A stretch of 48,623 bases of DNA from Chloroflexota bacterium (GTDB lineage Bacteria; Chloroflexota; Anaerolineae; Anaerolineales; Villigracilaceae), in the NCBI GenBank assembly GCA_005778035.1, contig SXKT01000031.1:1-48623 (forward strand), given 5' to 3'. The notes beneath the pieces are model-generated. The model was not told the DNA's origin, did not search any database, and was given only the letters and a program-made list of their open reading frames with translations. Each line of letters opens with the position of its first letter. The first letter of the stretch is position 1. This document shows positions 16,277 to 25,581 of the stretch, one piece after another. A program made the position numbers and the translations under genes.

Positions 16277-17694
16277 AGCATGGCCATATTGGTTCCTCTG
16301 ATCTGGTTTACCGGGAAACCACTTAGCACAACAATTTGTTCTCCACCATTCACCAGGCCGCTTTCAACGAAAATTTCATCAGCCTTTGTTACCATTTCGC
16401 GAAGAGTATTGCTCATACTGATATAGCGAGGAATGATCCCCCACATCAGGCACATTCTGCCCAATACTACATAGTTGGGTGTAAACGCCATAACCGGTAC
16501 CCTTGCGCGCGATTTGGACATATGTAATGCGGTTCGGCCGGTGTGGGAAAAAACCGCGATCGCCGCGACTTTCAAATTATGGGCTAATTCCCGGGCTGCG
16601 CGAGTAATGGAGGCTGAGTCGTTTCCCTGCGTAAAGGGAGGTGGGCTGAAATGCCCCCAGTCAAAAAAATTCTGTTCAGCCGATCGAACGATCCGATCCA
16701 TGATCTGTACGGATTCAACCGGATACAATCCGTTGGCGGTTTCTCCAGACAGCATTACCGCATCCGTACCGTCAAAAATGGCATTTGCGACGTCCGAGGA
16801 TTCTGCTCTGGTTGGCAACGGATTGGAGATCATGGAATCCAGCATTTGGGTGGCAGTGATGACGATCTTGCCATGTGTATTCGCTTCCAAAATAATGCGT
16901 TTCTGGGCGATCGGCACCAATTCAGGCGACATCTCCACGCCCAAGTCCCCTCTTGCAACCATCACTCCATCCGCAACCTCCAAAATTTCAGTCAAGTTTT
17001 CAAGCGCTTCAGGTTTTTCCAGCTTTGCGATCAATAAAGGAGTGAGTCCTCTATCCTCGTGGTCTTCAATCATCTGACGTACGGTCATCACATCCTGCTT
17101 GGTCCGCACAAAAGAGATCGCGACAAAATCTACCCCCTGTTGCAAACCAAATTCCAAATCCGCCCGGTCTTTTTCTGTGAACCCAGGGATCGACATAAGC
17201 GCGCCAGGCAAGTTGATCCCTTTGTGGGAACTAACCTTCCCCCCGGTCAACACAGCTGCGATCAGGTGTTTCGGGAAGATCTGCTCGACGTGCAGAATAA
17301 CATGGCCATCATCGATCAATATCCGGTTACCAGCCCGTACGCTGTCAAACAATTCAGCAAAATCAACCGGGATGCACTTAATTCCGTCATCCGAAGAGAC
17401 AGGATGGTCGGTTGCAAAAAGAATTACTTTTTCATCCGCTACCAACTCAATGGGTTTGGGTATGCTGCCAGCCCGAATCTTCGGGCCTTGCAGATCTTGC
17501 AATATTCCCACCGGCAAATCCAATTTTTTTGAGATCTCTCGCACCAAACCGATCTGTTTCTTATGGTCTGAATGGGTTCCATGTGAGAAATTGAACCTGC
17601 ATACATTCACGCCAGAACGGATCAATTCTTCGATGATCTCGGGTGAGTTCGAGGAGGGGCCAAGTGTAGCGACGATCTTTGCTCTGCGTTCCAT
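16252..17694 (-). CDS. pyk: Pyruvate kinase
   Basis: A 480-residue pyruvate kinase, converting phosphoenolpyruvate and ADP to pyruvate and ATP. Landmarks: RRAKIVATLGPSS, VCRFNFSHG, the signature LLIAKLEKPEAL (catalytic Lys and metal-binding Glu), MVARGDLGVEM and NAIFDGTDAVMLSGETA. The C-terminal allosteric domain is present at standard length, without an extra PEP-utiliser domain. GCAGGT is a modest ribosome-binding site before ATG 17694. It follows the CoA-transferase after 36 bases, last in a same-strand series argF-rocD-ald-CoA transferase-pyk, and overlaps the convergent eamA gene by 25 bases. Confidence 0.95.
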   Translation of the reverse strand: MERRAKIVATLGPSSNSPEIIEELIRSGVNVCRFNFSHGTHSDHKKQIGLVREISKKLDLPVGILQDLQGPKIRAGSIPKPIELVADEKVILFATDHPVSSDDGIKCIPVDFAELFDSVRAGNRILIDDGHVILHVEQIFPKHLIAAVLTGGKVSSHKGINLPGALMSIPGFTEKDRADLEFGLQQGVDFVAISFVRTKQDVMTVRQMIEDHEDRGLTPLLIAKLEKPEALENLTEILEVADGVMVARGDLGVEMSPELVPIAQKRIILEANTHGKIVITATQMLDSMISNPLPTRAESSDVANAIFDGTDAVMLSGETANGLYPVESVQIMDRIVRSAEQNFFDWGHFSPPPFTQGNDSASITRAARELAHNLKVAAIAVFSHTGRTALHMSKSRARVPVMAFTPNYVVLGRMCLMWGIIPRYISMSNTLREMVTKADEIFVESGLVNGGEQIVVLSGFPVNQIRGTNMAMLHTLGEAL

Positions 17695-17730
17695 TCGTTA
17701 CCTGCTATTTGTGAAATTTTGCACAACCCA

Positions 17731-19041
17731 TTAAATGTAACACAACTCATGCGCTTTTTTGGTCAATTCATCCCGAAATTCAGGATGGGCAACATTGATC
17801 AATGCTTGGGTTCGTTGCCGAATGGTCTTTCCGTACAATTCAGCCACCCCAAACTCGGTGACAACAAACCTAATATGGTTCCTGGAAGTGACCACACCCG
17901 AGCCTTGTTTAAGCATGGCGGTAATTTTGCTAACAACCGTACCATCGCGCATGGTTGAGGTGCTCGGCATCGCGATGATCGGCACGCCGCCTTTTGATCT
18001 GGAAGCGCCGTAAATAAAATCTAACTGGCCACCTACCCCTGAATACAGCTTGGGGCCAATACTGTCGGCACAAACCTGGCCTGTCAGGTCAATTTCTATC
18101 GCAGAATTGATCGCCACCATCCTGTCGTTCTGGCTTATTACAAACGGATCATTCACATATTCTGACCGATGCAACTCGATCATCGGATTGTCATCGATCC
18201 AATCATAAAGTCGTTTGGTTCCCAACACAAAACCGGCTACGATCTTGCCGGGATGCAAGGTTTTGGCCGCATTGTTGATGATCCCGCGGTCAACCAAATC
18301 GATCACACCTTCGCTGAATAATTCGCTATGAATTCCCAAATTCTTTTTATGCGCCAAAAATTTGAGGACACTGTCGGGGATCGCGCCGATCCCCATTTGC
18401 ATGGTAGCGCCATCCGGGATCAGGTCGGCAATGTTCATGCCTATCCGCTCGACCACATCACTGCCACCTTCTTCCCCCATAGGCATTTCAGCGATCGGGT
18501 AATTCACTGGTATCACATAATCGAGCCGGCTAACATGCAAAAAGGAATCACCCAAAGTTCGCGGCATCTGCTCATTCACTTCCGCGATCACAATTTTGGC
18601 GGATTCCGCCGGCGATTTTGATAAACCAACTTCCACGCCCAAGGAACAAAAGCCGTGTTCATCTGGCGGAGAAACATGCACCAATGCTACGTCAACGGGC
18701 AAAACCTTGTTTTTGAAAAGCAGCGGGAATTCAGATAGCAGCACCGGAGTGAAATCAGCGCGACCTTCCTGGACAGCCTTGCGAACATTCGCGGAAATGA
18801 ACATTGTGTTTACCCGCAAATGACCTTCCATCTCTGGCGAAACAAAATCTGCCGGCCCGATCGTAAGCGCCTGGCAAATCTCAATGCCGCTTAATTGTGG
18901 AGCCCGCTTCACCAGGGCAGCCAATGAGATCTTCGGCACAGACACATTTCCGGTCAGGAAAATTCGATCGCCGGATTTGATCACTTTTACAGCTTCATCC
19001 GCGCTAACTACGCGCGATTGGTAAATACTTTTCCAACTCAT
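17731..19041 (-). CDS. Acetyl-CoA hydrolase/4-hydroxybutyrate CoA-transferase family protein
   Basis: A 436-residue family I CoA-transferase. Two Rossmann-like halves are seen, with N-terminal FLTGNVSVPKIS and the C-terminal active-site stretch GIGAIPDSVLKFL, LGIHSELFSEGVIDL (likely catalytic Glu) and GGQLDFIYGASRSKGG. The subgroup includes 4-hydroxybutyrate, butyrate and acetate:succinyl CoA-transferases; the exact donor and acceptor cannot be fixed. I chose ATG 19041 because GGGGAG precedes it and it overlaps the alanine dehydrogenase stop by ATGA; the longer frame to 19068 adds a non-conserved leader. Following alanine dehydrogenase, it could recycle acyl-CoA to acid for ATP conservation in amino-acid fermentation. 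Confidence 0.87.
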   Translation of the reverse strand: MSWKSIYQSRVVSADEAVKVIKSGDRIFLTGNVSVPKISLAALVKRAPQLSGIEICQALTIGPADFVSPEMEGHLRVNTMFISANVRKAVQEGRADFTPVLLSEFPLLFKNKVLPVDVALVHVSPPDEHGFCSLGVEVGLSKSPAESAKIVIAEVNEQMPRTLGDSFLHVSRLDYVIPVNYPIAEMPMGEEGGSDVVERIGMNIADLIPDGATMQMGIGAIPDSVLKFLAHKKNLGIHSELFSEGVIDLVDRGIINNAAKTLHPGKIVAGFVLGTKRLYDWIDDNPMIELHRSEYVNDPFVISQNDRMVAINSAIEIDLTGQVCADSIGPKLYSGVGGQLDFIYGASRSKGGVPIIAMPSTSTMRDGTVVSKITAMLKQGSGVVTSRNHIRFVVTEFGVAELYGKTIRQRTQALINVAHPEFRDELTKKAHELCYI

Positions 19042-20132
19042 AACGTCTCCCCTGTGCCAACATGCCACTGGTGTACATTTCGCAGCTGGCCATTATGGGT
19101 GTTAATTGCCACATCAATCTCCGGGTGTTTTTCAATCAATTCATCGATCGGGTGCTCTACCACATCCACAATATATGGTACTGCCGCGTTCACAAATGCA
19201 TGGGTTGCCGACCGGGCCACCATTGCCGGAATATTGGGAACACAAAAATGGATCACCCCTTCTTCAATGTAGGTCGGTTGGTCATGGCTTGTCGGCCGCG
19301 AGGTTTCGCTACACCCACCAAGGTCGATACTTAGATCCAATAATAAGGAACGGGGTTTCATTTTCGCGATCATTTCGCGGGTTAATATGATAGGCGCCCT
19401 GGTTCCGGGGGACATTACAGCCCCAACTACAACATCCGCAAACGCGCAGGAGCGGGTCAAATTTCTCGCGGTGGCAGGGATCGTTGTTACCATCGGGAAT
19501 TTTTCAGCCAGTGTCTCAAGCGCCTTCATGTTGATGTCTAATACTGTTACATGGGCACCTAACCCCAAAAAGGAACGCGCCGCGTTGGAGCCAGCCGAAC
19601 CTGCGCCAATGATGACCACCTCGGCAGGGGGTACCCCGGCCACGCCGCCCAACAAAATTCCTTTTCCGCCCAAATTGGTTTGCAAAAAACGGGCTGCGAT
19701 CTGCCCTGATAACAAACCGCCAATTTGGCTAAGTGGTTTTAAGACCGGCATGGTTCCATCTGGCAGGGTGATCTGCTCGTATGCGATGGCAGTGATCTTG
19801 TGCTCCAGCAATGCCTGCAATCGGTCTTCCCGGGCAGAAGCCAATTGCAAAAACCCCATCAGAATTGTGCCAGGGTTCATCCATTCAATCTCCTCACCCA
19901 ACGGGCGGGCGAGTTTCAGGATCAGTTCTGCCCTGCCAAATACCTCGTGAGAGGAATAGACAACATGTGCGCCGGCATGCTCATATTGGACATCGGTGAA
20001 ACCGGATCCTTTGCCAGCATCGTGTTCTACATAGATCGTGTGCCCTTTTTGGGCCAATATCTCTACACCAGCCGGAGATAATCCAACCCGGTACTCGAAC
20101 GGCCTTCTTTCCAAAGGAATTCCTATGTTCAT
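19038..20132 (-). CDS. ald: Alanine dehydrogenase
   Basis: A 364-residue member of the AlaDH/PNT family: L-alanine plus NAD to pyruvate, ammonia and NADH, reversible. It begins with IGIPLERRPFEYRVGLSPAGV (substrate Arg in the first domain); the catalytic lysine region is ILKLARP; the NAD Rossmann motif is VVIIGAGSAGSNAARSFLGLGAHVTVLD, and the end carries INTHNGQLRN. Length and motifs match Ald rather than transhydrogenase alpha. GTGAGG precedes ATG 20132. Its TGA overlaps the CoA-transferase ATG, and rocD ends 14 bases upstream, so these are one transcript. Pyruvate made here is a direct KorAB/PFOR-type substrate. Confidence 0.92.
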   Translation of the reverse strand: MNIGIPLERRPFEYRVGLSPAGVEILAQKGHTIYVEHDAGKGSGFTDVQYEHAGAHVVYSSHEVFGRAELILKLARPLGEEIEWMNPGTILMGFLQLASAREDRLQALLEHKITAIAYEQITLPDGTMPVLKPLSQIGGLLSGQIAARFLQTNLGGKGILLGGVAGVPPAEVVIIGAGSAGSNAARSFLGLGAHVTVLDINMKALETLAEKFPMVTTIPATARNLTRSCAFADVVVGAVMSPGTRAPIILTREMIAKMKPRSLLLDLSIDLGGCSETSRPTSHDQPTYIEEGVIHFCVPNIPAMVARSATHAFVNAAVPYIVDVVEHPIDELIEKHPEIDVAINTHNGQLRNVHQWHVGTGETL

Positions 20133-20146
20133 GATCGCCTCACCTG

Positions 20147-21349
20147 TTATGGCAGAAATAACACTTCCCGAATTCGGGGCAATGCCCAGTCAATAGTTTG
20201 TTTGTCAATCACCAAGGGAGGCGCAAATCGGATCGTATGGTGATGGGTCTCCTTGGCAAGGATGCCCCTTTCTTTGAGGGCTTCGCAGAAACGTCGTGCT
20301 CCACCAGATCCTGGGTTTAGCTCCAAACCAATGAACAAACCTTTGCCACGGACCTCCTTGATATGAGGGCTGTTGATCTCGCTAAGTTGGTCGAGCAAGT
20401 AGGCACCCATTGCCTCTGAATTTTCAACCAATTTTTCATCCTCGATGACCGAAAGGGCAGCATATCCGATGGCTGCTGCCAAAGGATTTCCCCCAAATGT
20501 AGAACCATGTTCACCTGGTTTAAACAAACCCATAATGTGCCTGTCGGCAAGGACAGCGGATATTGGATAAAAACCACCAGATAACGCCTTGCCAATGATG
20601 GTGATATCCGGCCGGACGTTTTCGTGTTGTGCCGCAAAGAGTTTTCCTGTGCGGCCAAGGCCAGTCTGAATCTCATCTGATACCAACAAAACCTTGTTGG
20701 TATAACAGATCTTTTCAACTTCCCGCAAATATCCTTCATCTGGGATGATCACACCAGCTTCACCCTGAATTGGCTCGATCATCACCGCAGCAGTATTCGG
20801 AGTAATTGCTTTTTCTATCGCATGCGCGCTGTTGTATGGAACAGTAATGAAACCGGGCGTAAATGGACCAAAATCTTTCCGGTATGCTGGTTCTGTTGAG
20901 CAAGAAATGATCGAGATTGTTCGTCCATGGAAGTTGCCATCGACTACGATAATTTCTGCCTGATCTTGGGGAATGCCCTTAACCTCATAACCCCATTTTC
21001 TGGCCAGTTTTATCGCCGTCTCTACCGCCTCGGCACCAGAGTTCATTGGCAACGACATCTCATAACCGGTCATTTCGGATAATTTTTGGTAAAACAGCCC
21101 GAGCTTGTCATTCCGAAAAGCGCGTGAAGTGAGGGTTACCTTTTGTGCTTGTTCAATCAACGCGCTTAATATCTTGGGATGAACGTGCCCCTGGTTTACC
21201 GCAGAGTACGCAGAAAGGCAATCCAGGTATTCCTTTCCCTCCGTATCGGTTACCCACACCCCTGATGCCTTGGCGATCACAACATCCAAGGGGTGGTAAT
21301 TATGGGCTCCATATTTTTCTTCCAGTTCGATAAAATCTTTTCCATCCAT
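20147..21349 (-). CDS. rocD: Ornithine--oxo-acid aminotransferase
   Basis: A PLP-dependent class III aminotransferase of 400 residues that moves the delta-amino group of ornithine to 2-oxoglutarate, giving glutamate semialdehyde. Landmarks are EKYGAHNYHPLDVVI (ornithine aminotransferase N-terminus), MNSGAEAVETAIKLARKWGY, DEIQTGLGRTGK, and the PLP lysine in IIGKALSGGFYPISAV. I chose ATG 21349: its ribosome-binding site AGAGGTG spans the in-frame GTG at 21358, which is therefore not the start. It lies 73 bases downstream of argF and 14 bases upstream of ald on the same strand, which points to ornithine degradation, although proline synthesis is possible. Confidence 0.93.
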   Translation of the reverse strand: MDGKDFIELEEKYGAHNYHPLDVVIAKASGVWVTDTEGKEYLDCLSAYSAVNQGHVHPKILSALIEQAQKVTLTSRAFRNDKLGLFYQKLSEMTGYEMSLPMNSGAEAVETAIKLARKWGYEVKGIPQDQAEIIVVDGNFHGRTISIISCSTEPAYRKDFGPFTPGFITVPYNSAHAIEKAITPNTAAVMIEPIQGEAGVIIPDEGYLREVEKICYTNKVLLVSDEIQTGLGRTGKLFAAQHENVRPDITIIGKALSGGFYPISAVLADRHIMGLFKPGEHGSTFGGNPLAAAIGYAALSVIEDEKLVENSEAMGAYLLDQLSEINSPHIKEVRGKGLFIGLELNPGSGGARRFCEALKERGILAKETHHHTIRFAPPLVIDKQTIDWALPRIREVLFLP

Positions 21350-21422
21350 AGCGTTCACCTCTCTAATTAAAATTGTGCCCCGAGCGCCGCGCAGTCGAGA
21401 GGCGTTTTTTTGTGTTTACAAT

Positions 21423-22346
21423 TTACACGACGTTGAACAACTTCGCAAGAATTGCCTTTTGAGCATGCAAGCGATTGTGCGCTTGTGGGAAGATCACCGA
21501 ATTGGGACCGTCCGCCACTTCATCCGTCAGCTCGTGGTTACGGTGCGCTGGCAAACAATGCATAACGATCACATCCTTATCTGCTGTCTGAAGGAGCGCC
21601 TGGTTAACCTGGTATGGCGGAAATATCTTTTCACGGACCGCCGTTTCTGCTTCCTGCCCCATGCTCGTCCAGGTATCAGTATATATTACATCCGCATGCT
21701 TTACTGCCAAATGCGGATCTTCAATTTGCAAGAACCGGACGCCAGCCTTGGTAGATAACGATTCAGCATATTGAATTTCCTCAGCGGGCAGACCATACCC
21801 CTTGGGATTTGAAACAGTAAAATTTGCACCCAATAACATGCTTACGTGCATTAATGAGATCGCCACATTATTGGCATCCCCAACATAAACAATATTCATG
21901 CCCTTCAGTGTTCCACGCTTTTCGAGGATGGTTAGTGCATCCGCCATTCCCTGACATGGATGGCTGAGATCGGATAGCCCATTGATGACCGGCAGGCTGC
22001 TATACCGCGCCAATTCCAAAACATGCTTGTGCTCAAATACGCGAGCCATGATCGCGCTCACATAGCCACTTAACACCCGCGAAACATCTGCTACAGATTC
22101 CCTTTGCCCCAGGCCGATCTCAGCGGGGGAAATATACAAAGCGTCTCCGCCCATATGCCGCATCGCCATGTCAAAAGAAATTCGGGTACGCAAACTTGGT
22201 TTTTGAAAAATCATTGCAAGTGTTTTTCCTTTGAATAAAGGACGATTGCCGCCGGCAAAATGCTCTGCCTTCAATTTCACAGCCACATCCAAGATCTCTT
22301 GGATCTCATCCGTGCTATGATCAGGAATGTTCAAAAAGTGTTTCAT
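21423..22346 (-). CDS. argF: Ornithine carbamoyltransferase
   Basis: A 307-residue carbamoyltransferase. The carbamoyl-phosphate loop reads KPSLRTRISFD, a common variant of STRTR; the HPCQ motif is in LSHPCQGMADAL, and the ornithine-binding HCLPAHR identifies OTC rather than aspartate transcarbamoylase. The start ATG 22346 follows GGAG; the in-frame TTG at 22358 overlaps that site and is rejected. The reaction is ornithine plus carbamoyl phosphate to citrulline. Placement directly before rocD suits an arginine/citrulline catabolic route as well as biosynthesis; no arcA or argG/argH is in the window to decide. Confidence 0.93.
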   Translation of the reverse strand: MKHFLNIPDHSTDEIQEILDVAVKLKAEHFAGGNRPLFKGKTLAMIFQKPSLRTRISFDMAMRHMGGDALYISPAEIGLGQRESVADVSRVLSGYVSAIMARVFEHKHVLELARYSSLPVINGLSDLSHPCQGMADALTILEKRGTLKGMNIVYVGDANNVAISLMHVSMLLGANFTVSNPKGYGLPAEEIQYAESLSTKAGVRFLQIEDPHLAVKHADVIYTDTWTSMGQEAETAVREKIFPPYQVNQALLQTADKDVIVMHCLPAHRNHELTDEVADGPNSVIFPQAHNRLHAQKAILAKLFNVV

Positions 22347-22390
22347 GGTTGGCTCCAAAAATAGAATAAGTGAATTTTAACACAAGCAAT

Positions 22391-23299
22391 TTACAAAACG
22401 GGGGGATGTAGCACTTTATTCCAGTATCGGGCCATCCCATCCACAGACATGCCCACCGGGTTTGAGAGCGCGAAGGCCTGTACCGCCTGGGGAGATAATC
22501 CCTGGCTGCCCGCCTGTTCGTCCATCCAGGATTGGAATTTGACTTTAAGCTCTTCCACTGTATTCGGTTTTGAAAAATGGTCTTCCATCCAGGCATCAGT
22601 GTTATGGATGGTTGCCTCGAGAGCATCCAATTGCCAGGTTACATCATCGTAAAAACCAAAGTGGGTTGGCGCAAATCGGCTAATTTTTTGCGAACGCAAT
22701 ATTTCTACCGAGTGACGCCATTTTTGCAGGTTTAATTCCGGTGGTGGCATCGGTAACCTAAGGTATTGGTATCCGGGGATGCGGATACCACCAATATCTC
22801 CACTAAAGCAAACATTTTGGTGCAAGAAACATGCATGGTGCTCTGCGTGCCCAGGAGTGAAGAGCGGCAAAAAGCGCAAATTGCCGATCTGAAATTCTTC
22901 CCGGTCGACGAGAATGGATAACCTCTCTGGGGCTACGGGTAAAAACCTGCCCCAAAGGCTTTCCATTCGGTCACCATAAATTCGGGTTGCCGATGTGATC
23001 AATTTGGAAGGCTCCAATAAGTGTGGCGCCCCCACCGGATGAACCAGTACTTGCGCGCCATATTCCGAGATCTCTCCAGCCGCGCCTGCATGGTCCAAGT
23101 GACTGTGAGTGAGCAGCACATGTGTAACGTCGGCCAAGGTATACCCTCGCTGCCGCAATGCCGCTTGCAATGCTACCAGGCTTGAGCCAGGGCCAGATTC
23201 TACCAACACTACGCCACTGCTGTGTGGCAGCAGATAAGACGCGATCGCTTGGGGCTTCCCTTGAAACTGCAGATCAATCACCTCAATTTTGTCAACCAT
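22391..23299 (-). CDS. MBL-fold metallo-hydrolase
   Basis: A 302-residue metallo-beta-lactamase-fold protein. The zinc motif HxHxDH is present as LLTHSHLDHAGAA, with further ligands in TPGHAEHHACF, SGDIGG and the late histidine in APTHFGF. A helical C-terminal extension (about 220-302) resembles the DUF/winged-helix-like tail of GloB/lactonase-type homologues. The specific substrate cannot be assigned. ATG 23299 has AAGGA upstream and overlaps the end of the DUF58 gene (stop at 23292), so it is translationally coupled to MoxR-DUF58. The family often hydrolyses thioesters, lactones or phosphodiesters. Confidence 0.8.
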   Translation of the reverse strand: MVDKIEVIDLQFQGKPQAIASYLLPHSSGVVLVESGPGSSLVALQAALRQRGYTLADVTHVLLTHSHLDHAGAAGEISEYGAQVLVHPVGAPHLLEPSKLITSATRIYGDRMESLWGRFLPVAPERLSILVDREEFQIGNLRFLPLFTPGHAEHHACFLHQNVCFSGDIGGIRIPGYQYLRLPMPPPELNLQKWRHSVEILRSQKISRFAPTHFGFYDDVTWQLDALEATIHNTDAWMEDHFSKPNTVEELKVKFQSWMDEQAGSQGLSPQAVQAFALSNPVGMSVDGMARYWNKVLHPPVL

Positions 23300-24548
23300 T
23301 TTCCTTGCCACCTTCAACCTTTTGTAAGAATAATTCCATTTTAAGCCGAATGTCTTCCAGGGGGCTCAATGAGCATATCGGAATCGTGCCATTGACCAGA
23401 TTGACGCTTGCATTCGAATCAATATGAAATAATTGCGGAGAGATCTTTTTTTCCAAATATGGACGCAAAACCAGCTTCGCATCTACCAATCCAACGGCGG
23501 TGATGCAATAAACCAAGGAGCCAGGCGCTATGGAAGGGATGGATTCCTGCACCAAATGTCCAAACCTGCGAGATACCGTGGGTTGGGCCATGGCAAGTAG
23601 TTCCATAACCTTGCTCTCATGGCGATGCCCTGCATCTACCGCCAACCTTTTAATACCGGCAGCATTTGTAATAAAACCGAAGGGAACATTGGTAACCGTG
23701 AGCAGATGGCACAATGTCGCTGCAATGTGCACCGCAAGTTCAAACGATTCAGTCGGGATCTTATTCGTTTCCTTCTTGGCGAAGATCCATGGATCCGGTT
23801 CGATCTCAGTACCCTGCAATGACCACTGAGCCGATTTGTCTGCATCCAATACGATCCAAACCTCATGGGCCAAAAATTGGTCAAATTCCTTAACTACCAG
23901 CTTACCCAACCGCCTGGAGGACAACCAATGCACCCTTTTTAAATCATCGCCGGGAACATACTGCCTAATTTCGCTGAATTGGACAGATGGTTCAACCGAG
24001 CGTTTGTGTCTGCGGCGGCCATCCCGCAATATGGAGGGAATTGGTAGTTGGGGTTGCAGCAGCTGGTAAGAAGGATAAACCAACAAATTTTGTGCAAATT
24101 GGAGTGTTTTTTCGCGCAGGAACAACCGCAATGGGTCGCCAGCGCGGAGTAACTTGTGGCCAACTGTAAAGTTTCCCCGCTTTACCAAGCGAATGTGGCT
24201 GGTGTAAGAGCGCGATTGTCGTGGTCCTACCCATGTGATCAACCGGCTTCCGGTACCACCCGCCATGCCAGATAGGTCAGCGATCTCCAAATACAGTATC
24301 GGCAACCAGGACCGATTGGTAACCAAAACAGTTTGGTCAAAGACTTCGCCAACTCTGGCCTTATTGGATCGGTTACGGATGGTGATCTGTACCCAGGAAA
24401 GACTAAACCTGGACCAGAACGCGCTTATGACCAGCAGTACCCCAAATAAGATCGCGATCCGATAATAAACCTGCGAATGGGTTTGGAGAAATCCGATCCA
24501 TCCGATGAAAAAAAATGACAGAAATAATAACCAGCCGCTGCGGTTCAT
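23292..24548 (-). CDS. DUF58 domain protein, membrane-anchored
   Basis: A 418-residue protein with two N-terminal TM helices (about 6-22 and 28-45) followed by a beta-rich region and the DUF58 signature RQYVPGDDLKRVHWLSSRRLGKL (about 190-215). DUF58 proteins lie beside MoxR ATPases in almost all bacterial phyla and are thought to act together in a chaperone-like or envelope-stress function; part of the fold resembles VWA domains (VWIVLDADKS follows). It starts 9 bases after the MoxR stop. No transglutaminase gene, the usual third partner, follows; an MBL hydrolase stands in that place. Confidence 0.85.
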   Translation of the reverse strand: MNRSGWLLFLSFFFIGWIGFLQTHSQVYYRIAILFGVLLVISAFWSRFSLSWVQITIRNRSNKARVGEVFDQTVLVTNRSWLPILYLEIADLSGMAGGTGSRLITWVGPRQSRSYTSHIRLVKRGNFTVGHKLLRAGDPLRLFLREKTLQFAQNLLVYPSYQLLQPQLPIPSILRDGRRRHKRSVEPSVQFSEIRQYVPGDDLKRVHWLSSRRLGKLVVKEFDQFLAHEVWIVLDADKSAQWSLQGTEIEPDPWIFAKKETNKIPTESFELAVHIAATLCHLLTVTNVPFGFITNAAGIKRLAVDAGHRHESKVMELLAMAQPTVSRRFGHLVQESIPSIAPGSLVYCITAVGLVDAKLVLRPYLEKKISPQLFHIDSNASVNLVNGTIPICSLSPLEDIRLKMELFLQKVEGGKENG

Positions 24549-24557
24549 GGCGGATGT

Positions 24558-25520
24558 TTACAAACTAAAGTTTCCGCCTGGCGCAGGCACCATAGCACGA
24601 ACTTCCTCCAACAAGGACTCTACCGAAACATCATTCAAGCGTGCTGAAACATTTAAGATGATCCTGTGAACCAAGACCGATTGCAGCAATTCTTGAACAT
24701 CATCCGGCAAAACATAATCTCTGCCCAAAATCCCCGCTCTGGCTTGGGCTGCCCGCATCAGTGCAAGCGACCCCCTTGGGCTGGCGCCTATAAAGATCGC
24801 CTCGTGAGACCGTGTCCGCTGAACCAAATCGACGATGTATTTTTTTATGACATCTGAGACAAAAATTGAATTTACCGCTGACTGTGCGGCGAGAAGGTTG
24901 TCCGGGTCTATCACCGCAGATAATTGATCGATCGGATGGCCGCTTCTTTGGGATGTCAACATTTCTATCTCATCACGCTTGGCAGGGTACCCCAACGAGA
25001 TTTTCATGAAAAAACGATCTAATTGCGCTTCTGGCAATGGAAATGTGCCTTCATACTCGATTGGGTTTTGGGTTGCAATTACCATAAACGGCCGTGGCAA
25101 AGGGTATGTAACCCCTTCGATGGTTACATTACGTTCATCCATTGCTTCTAACAATGCTGATTGTGTTTTGGGAGTAGCCCGGTTAATCTCATCCGCAAGG
25201 ATCACCTGCCCGAAAATGGGGCCTTTGCGGATCTCAAATTGGTTTGTTTGTTGGTTATAAATGGTAGCGCCAACTACATCCGATGGCAACAGGTCAGGAG
25301 TAAATTGCAAGCGCTTAAAAGCGCAACCACTTAGTTTGGCCAAAGACCTGGCCAAAATTGTTTTTCCCACCCCGGGTATATCCTCAATCAACAAATGGCC
25401 CTGGCAAAGCAAACAAACTACCGCCCTGTTAATGGCATCTGTCTTGCCCAACAATACAGTCTCCAATTGGCTGGATACTTTCGTTGCTGTCGCTTGGATC
25501 AAGTTTGTGTAATCGCTCAT
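24558..25520 (-). CDS. MoxR-family AAA+ ATPase
   Basis: A 320-residue AAA+ ATPase. Walker A is at residues 48-54 (DIPGVGKT), Walker B at VILADEINRA, sensor 1 at MVIATQNPIEYEGTFPLPEAQLDRF, the classical MoxR sequence, and sensor 2 at SPRGSLALMRAAQA. The family remodels or matures partner proteins; the partner here is presumably the adjacent DUF58 protein. The start ATG 25520 has no Shine-Dalgarno, and TATAGA ends 8 bases upstream on the minus strand, suggesting a leaderless or nearly leaderless mRNA. It is divergent from rarA with a 61-base gap. Confidence 0.93.
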   Translation of the reverse strand: MSDYTNLIQATATKVSSQLETVLLGKTDAINRAVVCLLCQGHLLIEDIPGVGKTILARSLAKLSGCAFKRLQFTPDLLPSDVVGATIYNQQTNQFEIRKGPIFGQVILADEINRATPKTQSALLEAMDERNVTIEGVTYPLPRPFMVIATQNPIEYEGTFPLPEAQLDRFFMKISLGYPAKRDEIEMLTSQRSGHPIDQLSAVIDPDNLLAAQSAVNSIFVSDVIKKYIVDLVQRTRSHEAIFIGASPRGSLALMRAAQARAGILGRDYVLPDDVQELLQSVLVHRIILNVSARLNDVSVESLLEEVRAMVPAPGGNFSL

Positions 25521-25581
25521 GGGTTAATTCTATAATTGTTTTGGCTGTCTTTCAATCGAGCGGCGGTATAATTTTTTTAGT

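Noticed and set aside
17731-22358. Open frames on the plus strand opposite the argF-pyk genes
   Set aside because: They follow the codon pattern of the opposite strand and match no protein family; shadows of the real genes.
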